The position numbers were made by a program, and so were the translations under genes. 64,000 nucleotides of DNA from Tetranychus cinnabarinus (taxonomy: Eukaryota > Arthropoda > Arachnida > Trombidiformes > Tetranychidae), in contig WHVY01000001.1 of the NCBI GenBank assembly GCA_022266195.1, positions 62,001 to 126,000 on the forward strand. The letters are read 5' to 3'. Positions 35,766 to 64,000 of the stretch are shown piece by piece (position 1 is the stretch's first letter; every line of letters starts with the position of its first letter). The notes beneath the pieces are model-generated. The model was not told the origin of the DNA, searched no databases, and worked only from the letters and a program-made list of their open reading frames with translations.

Positions 35766-38700
35766 TTACATTTTAAACTCTTACAGATTTTGTCTGTAAA
35801 GGGTTCAACTCTGAATCATAAATGTTACCCCAAGCTTTGCGTTAATCAGCTCTAGTCAGGGCACTTTGTCATGGTTTATTGTCACTATAATGCAAAATAA
35901 TCTGATAATTTCAATAAAAATTGAAGTTGGAACATTTGTTTTCGAGAAACTGGAAAATTTGTAAATTGTTTGCTTTCTTTTGTCCAAAAACTTTGTACAA
36001 ACAGAAAGTTGAAAATGAGCTGCATTGAATTACTGGGTTAGGTGTTACAAAGGTAAACACAAATATTCGTGATGTTACCTTATTAAAACCTCAAATAACC
36101 GTTAAATTGGTTTCTTTGCATTTATATCTTTAACAAGTAACATATCTTCAATTGTAAACAGTTAACAGTGATGAAAAATTGTGCTTAAACTTGTACTCTC
36201 ATTGACTATCCTAATTCATCAACTGTAATTAATGATGTTCCTTTGTTAACAATGTGCTTTAAATGTTACCAAAGGTAAGGTTAAAGGTTAGTTAGTTTCC
36301 ATTGGTCATGGATAATCATGTAAATCACGATTAAAGGTAAAAAAGATTGAAAACAAAAAGCGAAAAGATAATCCATCAGTTTAATAACAATATTTGACTT
36401 TTACTCATTACTTTACTGGAACAACAAGAAATGTTCGTGTCGACTCCTTTTTTTGACGGCGCTAAACACGTACTGTTAATCACTGTAAACACGCATTCTG
36501 TTGGCTAAACTAATTAACTTGAAAGGTTAACTTTAATCTTGTGGATTGATTAGCCAAGGTAAAGGTAAACACCCATCCAGTTACACCTCATGTTTGGGTG
36601 TAAATAAAGTTACAATGAACCGAGATGGGTCAATGTTGACCAACAAGACAGTGATGGTTAAACTGGTTAAAGGGCAAACCGCAAAAGAATTGATTTGAAA
36701 ATTGAAAGTTTGATTGATTCAAGAGCAATTATCCAATTAAATCAATTGAATGTTGTCCTGTCAAATTAGGTTAAAGTGTAATAACGATTTGATGATGATG
36801 ATGATTGCTGTTCAATAGTTAAATGTATTTTGATAGTTTCATGTAACCTTATTGGAACCTCCTTACCAACCTCTTCTCCTCCTCGTCCATTGTTGTACTT
36901 ATAAAGGTGGACAAAGTACATTTGTCATCTACTTGGCCCACAATTTTACTAGTAACACTAATCAAAGAGAGAAGAATGAATGTCGAAGAAAACTGTTTAT
37001 GAAGTGAAGAAGAAAAAAAAGTTGAGAAAAGTTGACATGAGAAATAAGAGGCAAAAGTCTTTCTCTTCGAGTCTTGAGAAGTAAAGTTAAGTAGAATCGC
37101 CTGTGAAAAGGCAAATCTTTGTAAAAAAGGCATTTCGCTTTTATTATTATCAATGAAAATGGGAAGTTACTGTAGGAGGGCGATGCTTGGGGGGCTCACT
37201 ATTGTACAAATTTAGTGATCCGAGTGATCAGGAAGGTTCGTTAAAAGTACCTTTTTATAAACACACAAACATCGACCTCCAAGTGGCCCTAACAGAGAGG
37301 AAGAAAGAGAGAGGAAAATAAAGGTGGAATCAATGTTAATCCTTACGAGACTTGTTTTTGGGTCAATATTGTTTCATCTCTTTATTGTCAAATGTCACCT
37401 ACAGAGTGTCTACCGGGTGTCTTTTGACCCTTGGCCCTTCCAATTGGACAGTAATTTATAAAGAAAAATTGATAGATTTATAATCAAAGGTAAAAAACGA
37501 CACATTAAGTTTGTTCTAATCGATCAACAGTAGAAACCATTTGCGTTACATTTTGACCTTAATTTTGTTCCTTGTTTTTAGAGTTTCTTCACAAGTTTTT
37601 TACTCCAAAAGAAAAGTAAAATTTGCGGAAATTTCGAGTTTTAGAAAATTCTTTTTTCATCTGATTTTCAAAAATCTAAACTCCTTTTTTGTTTCAAACC
37701 TGATTTTTGAAGGAGTTGAAATCGATAAGCAAAAAAGCGACCGGAAAAATGAAAATTATTTGTAGTTTAATTACGAAAATTGATTGAGATTCAACTTGAT
37801 AATTCCGTTTCCATTTAAAATTGAACTTGAAAAATTTCGATCACTTGATATTCAATTTGCGTCTTTTCTCAAATCGATCACGTTTTATTGCATTTATTTT
37901 AACTGATAAACTCAAATAATTCCTGACATATTCAAGCTCGATTCAAAATCTGAGATTAAATTGCTTTTTCAGTCACTTTGATAATCATGATAAACAACAA
38001 AACTCATAATCTTGATCAATTTTGCTCTTTGATTGCAAAGAGAATCAATTTAATCTGTTCGATCATTTACATTGAATAAACTGAAGTCTTTTCTTTCGGT
38101 TCATTTAATCATAGTCTTTGTCCGTCTCTTCAAATCAACCAAGTTTCCCATTGAAAACAGATTCAATTCCGAACGATATTCCTGTGTTGATAAAACTGGT
38201 TAACCCACAGACCTCACTGTTGTCAAGTTAATTGTCATTGAATAAACTGAAACCTCCCAAACAGTTTAAAACCTGGGTTAACTCAATTTTCACCAAACAG
38301 TGTTCCAGTGTTCCAACGACCTCCTATTGACTTTCAAATTGTTATCTTTAGTTTATGAATCAAAAATGGGAAAACAATTTGGCAAAGGACAGTTTTGTGT
38401 GTCCCGAGTTGACCTGCTGTGAAACTAACATCAACTTTTGTCCAATTCACATGAATCGATAGAGACAATTTAAAACGACTATTAAACTGCATTGAAAAGA
38501 CAACAAAAACAGGAACAATAAATTTACTGCAATTTTTTAAAGCATTCACAAAATGATACAAAAAAAGAGCAAAAATTTTACCCAAAAAATGAGCATTTAA
38601 ATTGAGATATTTGGCGATCTCAAATCAATCTTTTCTTCTCGAAAAAAGATAACTCAAGGTTGATCATCTCATGTCAACAATAATCAAATTAACCAATTAC

Positions 38701-40721
38701 CTTTCCAATTTACATTAGTTTATTGTTTTAACTGTTGGTATCAATCATTGCAGGTTGACTCAGTGAGTTACCACAAGCTGGTTGACCCAAAGTTGAGGTC
38801 AAAGTTGACGAGCCCAGTCAAGGTTTAACCCTAAAGTTACCTTAAAATGTTGAGTCGAGTTGAAACTCATCAAGATACTCATCGACTTCAAGTCATATTT
38901 AACTGTCAAACTTGTCCTTTGGGAAAACCATTTTTACCTTTTTCTTTTCGTAAAAAAACGTTTCAGGTAAACTGATTAATCGCATGAAGAGTAATTAAAG
39001 AGGAAAAGATTGATGAATTGAAAACAAATGGTTTCACTTTACAGTCACACTTGTAAGGTAAAAGAGTAAATTCATGAAAGAACAACTTGAACAGATAATC
39101 TTAACGGAAACATGATGAAACTGGGCGAACACACAAAAGTAACATTTCAATTGAAACATTTTCCCAATCACAACATTTGCCTTTTGTTGCATTAAAAATG
39201 ATTGTTAACTTTTCCTTTCATGAAAGGCATCAATTGAAATCAATTATTGCCATTGATAGTAAACAGTTGAATCTTTTTAATGGAAAACAATTTGAGTAAA
39301 AGTGATCTTGAATTACTGTTACCTTTGTAGCAACAACAGTCTAAGGCCATTTTGGCCGTCATTCAACAATGAAAAATGGTTTTTCAAGAGAAAACAAAAT
39401 TCTCTCTTTTTCCCTCTTCTTTCAAAATTGGACACAAAAAAAGGTTCTCTTCCAGGTTCCAAAATACCTTTTCGCCATCCAGGTAATCTTGTCTCTCTTC
39501 AGTTTAACAATCATCTTTCAAGGTAAAGGAAAGACTTGAGAGAAAGTTTCATTGTTTGTATCAATTTACTGCGACAACTTAATTCGTTTAATAAATTGTT
39601 GAAAAACACGCCATCTTCACTTACCTTTTTCCCTTCATCATCTTCATCATCTTCATTATCGTCTCTTCTTCCCATACTAATGATAAGTTTCCGGTTAAAT
39701 TAAGTTGCTAGCGATTGTTGACTTTTGTCACAAAATTGGACATTTGTTTCAAGTTCAACATTTGCCTTTTCGAAATTGAATTTCTCCAAATTTAATGTTC
39801 GCTCAAGCAATCGATTATTCCTTTACTTGCGTTCACAATTTATATTTATTTTCATTTAGATACAGTTATAAGTACTATGAGATGATGAAGAGTGGGATGA
39901 GAATTGGGATAAAATGATAGTTACATTTGATTTACAATAAAATTGAAATTTAATTTTATTCAGTGTTTATTGAGTTTTGACAAAAAAAGGTTGTTATGCA
40001 TGTTAATTCAGTTTTATTATTAATTTGCTTTCCTTAGTCTTGCCTTCATCTGTTTATCAGCATTTAGTTTTCAGTTTGATTTGAATATATTTATGTATAA
40101 TATTTATAAATGAGTAAAGTTGATTAACATGCATAAATCTGAAGATCTGTTTTGATAAGCTGTGATATTTTAGTTTCTCTCAGTTGGCTTGGTTCAGTGT
40201 TTTGCTTTTTTTGTGTCTTTTTGTGTTATCCATTTGTTGAGGAGTTTTTGGATGTTGGTCACATTGAAAAGAAGTTGATAAAAGGTAGAAAAAAGAAGGA
40301 AAGGAAAGAGAGAGAAAAGTAAGAGAGATGAAGTTGTTATATGCTGGTCAAATGATGGATTGGCCAGTGATGAGGGAGAACACAAACATGGATAATGAAT
40401 AATGTTGATGATCAGGAAAAATGATGTCAAAATTCAATGTTTGAATTGACCTTTGTTGCTGCACATGATGATAAGAATGACAAGAATAAGTTTGCAACCA
40501 AAAAAGTTGATTAACTGCAGTGAAGTTGGACTTATAAGGGTTGACGACCAATCATCATAATGAGCGAGTTAACAATGCAAAAATGAAGAGGAATAACTTT
40601 TCTTGTCCTTTGTCAGGATTACCATGAGGATGATGATGAGGTTGGTGAAGATGATGATGATGATGAGAATGGTGGTGATATTGGCGAATGATGAATGCGA
40701 ATGAAAATTAATTTATATTTA

Positions 40722-64000
<23,279 letters not shown>

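Larger units (their letters stand above)
26072..40721. other. 14.6-kb non-coding stretch between the zinc-finger and GATA genes
   Basis: No open frame here has coding character; those present are short, of low complexity, or made of Phe/Leu/Ile runs. The sequence is rich in words such as TCAATT/AATTGA, TTAACC and AAAGGTAA. A (TTC)n microsatellite lies at 33624-33645 and a four-unit TTAGG-type array at 35745-35765. AGATGGCGCT near 31301 resembles a CTCF/YY1 core. The right end (about 40.0-40.7 kb) is presumably the 3' UTR of the GATA gene. It may contain regulatory elements, but I cannot place them. Confidence 0.5.

Noticed and set aside
36849..37153. Two overlapping minus-strand frames of 63 and 94 codons
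   Set aside because: Ser/Phe/Leu-rich translations of CTT-type tracts in two frames at once; not coding.

Overview
The window looks like a piece of an arthropod nuclear genome. It is AT-rich and its genes have GT-AG introns. The evidence is an ion-transport-peptide/CHH-type neurohormone, a pannier-type GATA factor, short stretches of the arthropod telomere motif TTAGG, and very short introns (63-88 bp) in most housekeeping genes. A compact-genome chelicerate such as a mite would fit, but that is inference. Nothing bacterial is present: no operons, Shine-Dalgarno sites or CRISPR.

Layout. From 1 to about 11.5 kb lies a gene-dense block: the first exons of a CHH/ITP-like peptide gene (-), a duplicated exon for a small cysteine-rich protein (+), ETFRF1/LYRM5 (+), RECQL (-), GAPVD1 (+, divergent from RECQL) and TMEM209 (-). 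From about 12.2 to 20.5 kb is a mobile-element island: a LINE-type polymerase frame with three stop codons (-), a gag-like zinc-knuckle ORF (-), an unrecognised 278-residue ORF (-) and, on the opposite strand, a divergent ubiquitin-specific-protease-like gene. From 21.2 to 26.1 kb are PEX1 (+) and a four-finger C2H2 protein (+).

From 26.1 to 64 kb almost everything is non-coding. The only coding sequence I can support is four exons of one minus-strand GATA factor: an N-terminal Ser/His-rich exon that runs off the window end, an N-finger exon, a C-finger exon and a C-terminal exon. They are separated by introns of about 5, 5 and 12 kb. This DNA carries short TTAGG-type arrays inside a dispersed repeat, a clean 396-bp hAT-type MITE with an 8-bp target duplication, a 99-bp direct repeat, and a strong excess of the word AAAGGTAA.

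The genes do not form one pathway. They touch DNA repair (RECQL), endosomal Rab/Ras signalling (GAPVD1), mitochondrial electron transfer (ETFRF1), peroxisome biogenesis (PEX1), the nuclear envelope or secretory membranes (TMEM209), peptide hormone signalling and developmental transcription. The most unusual items are the USP-like gene embedded in the retroelement island, the CHH-like peptide with one cysteine more than the family normally has, and the sequence structure of the GATA locus.
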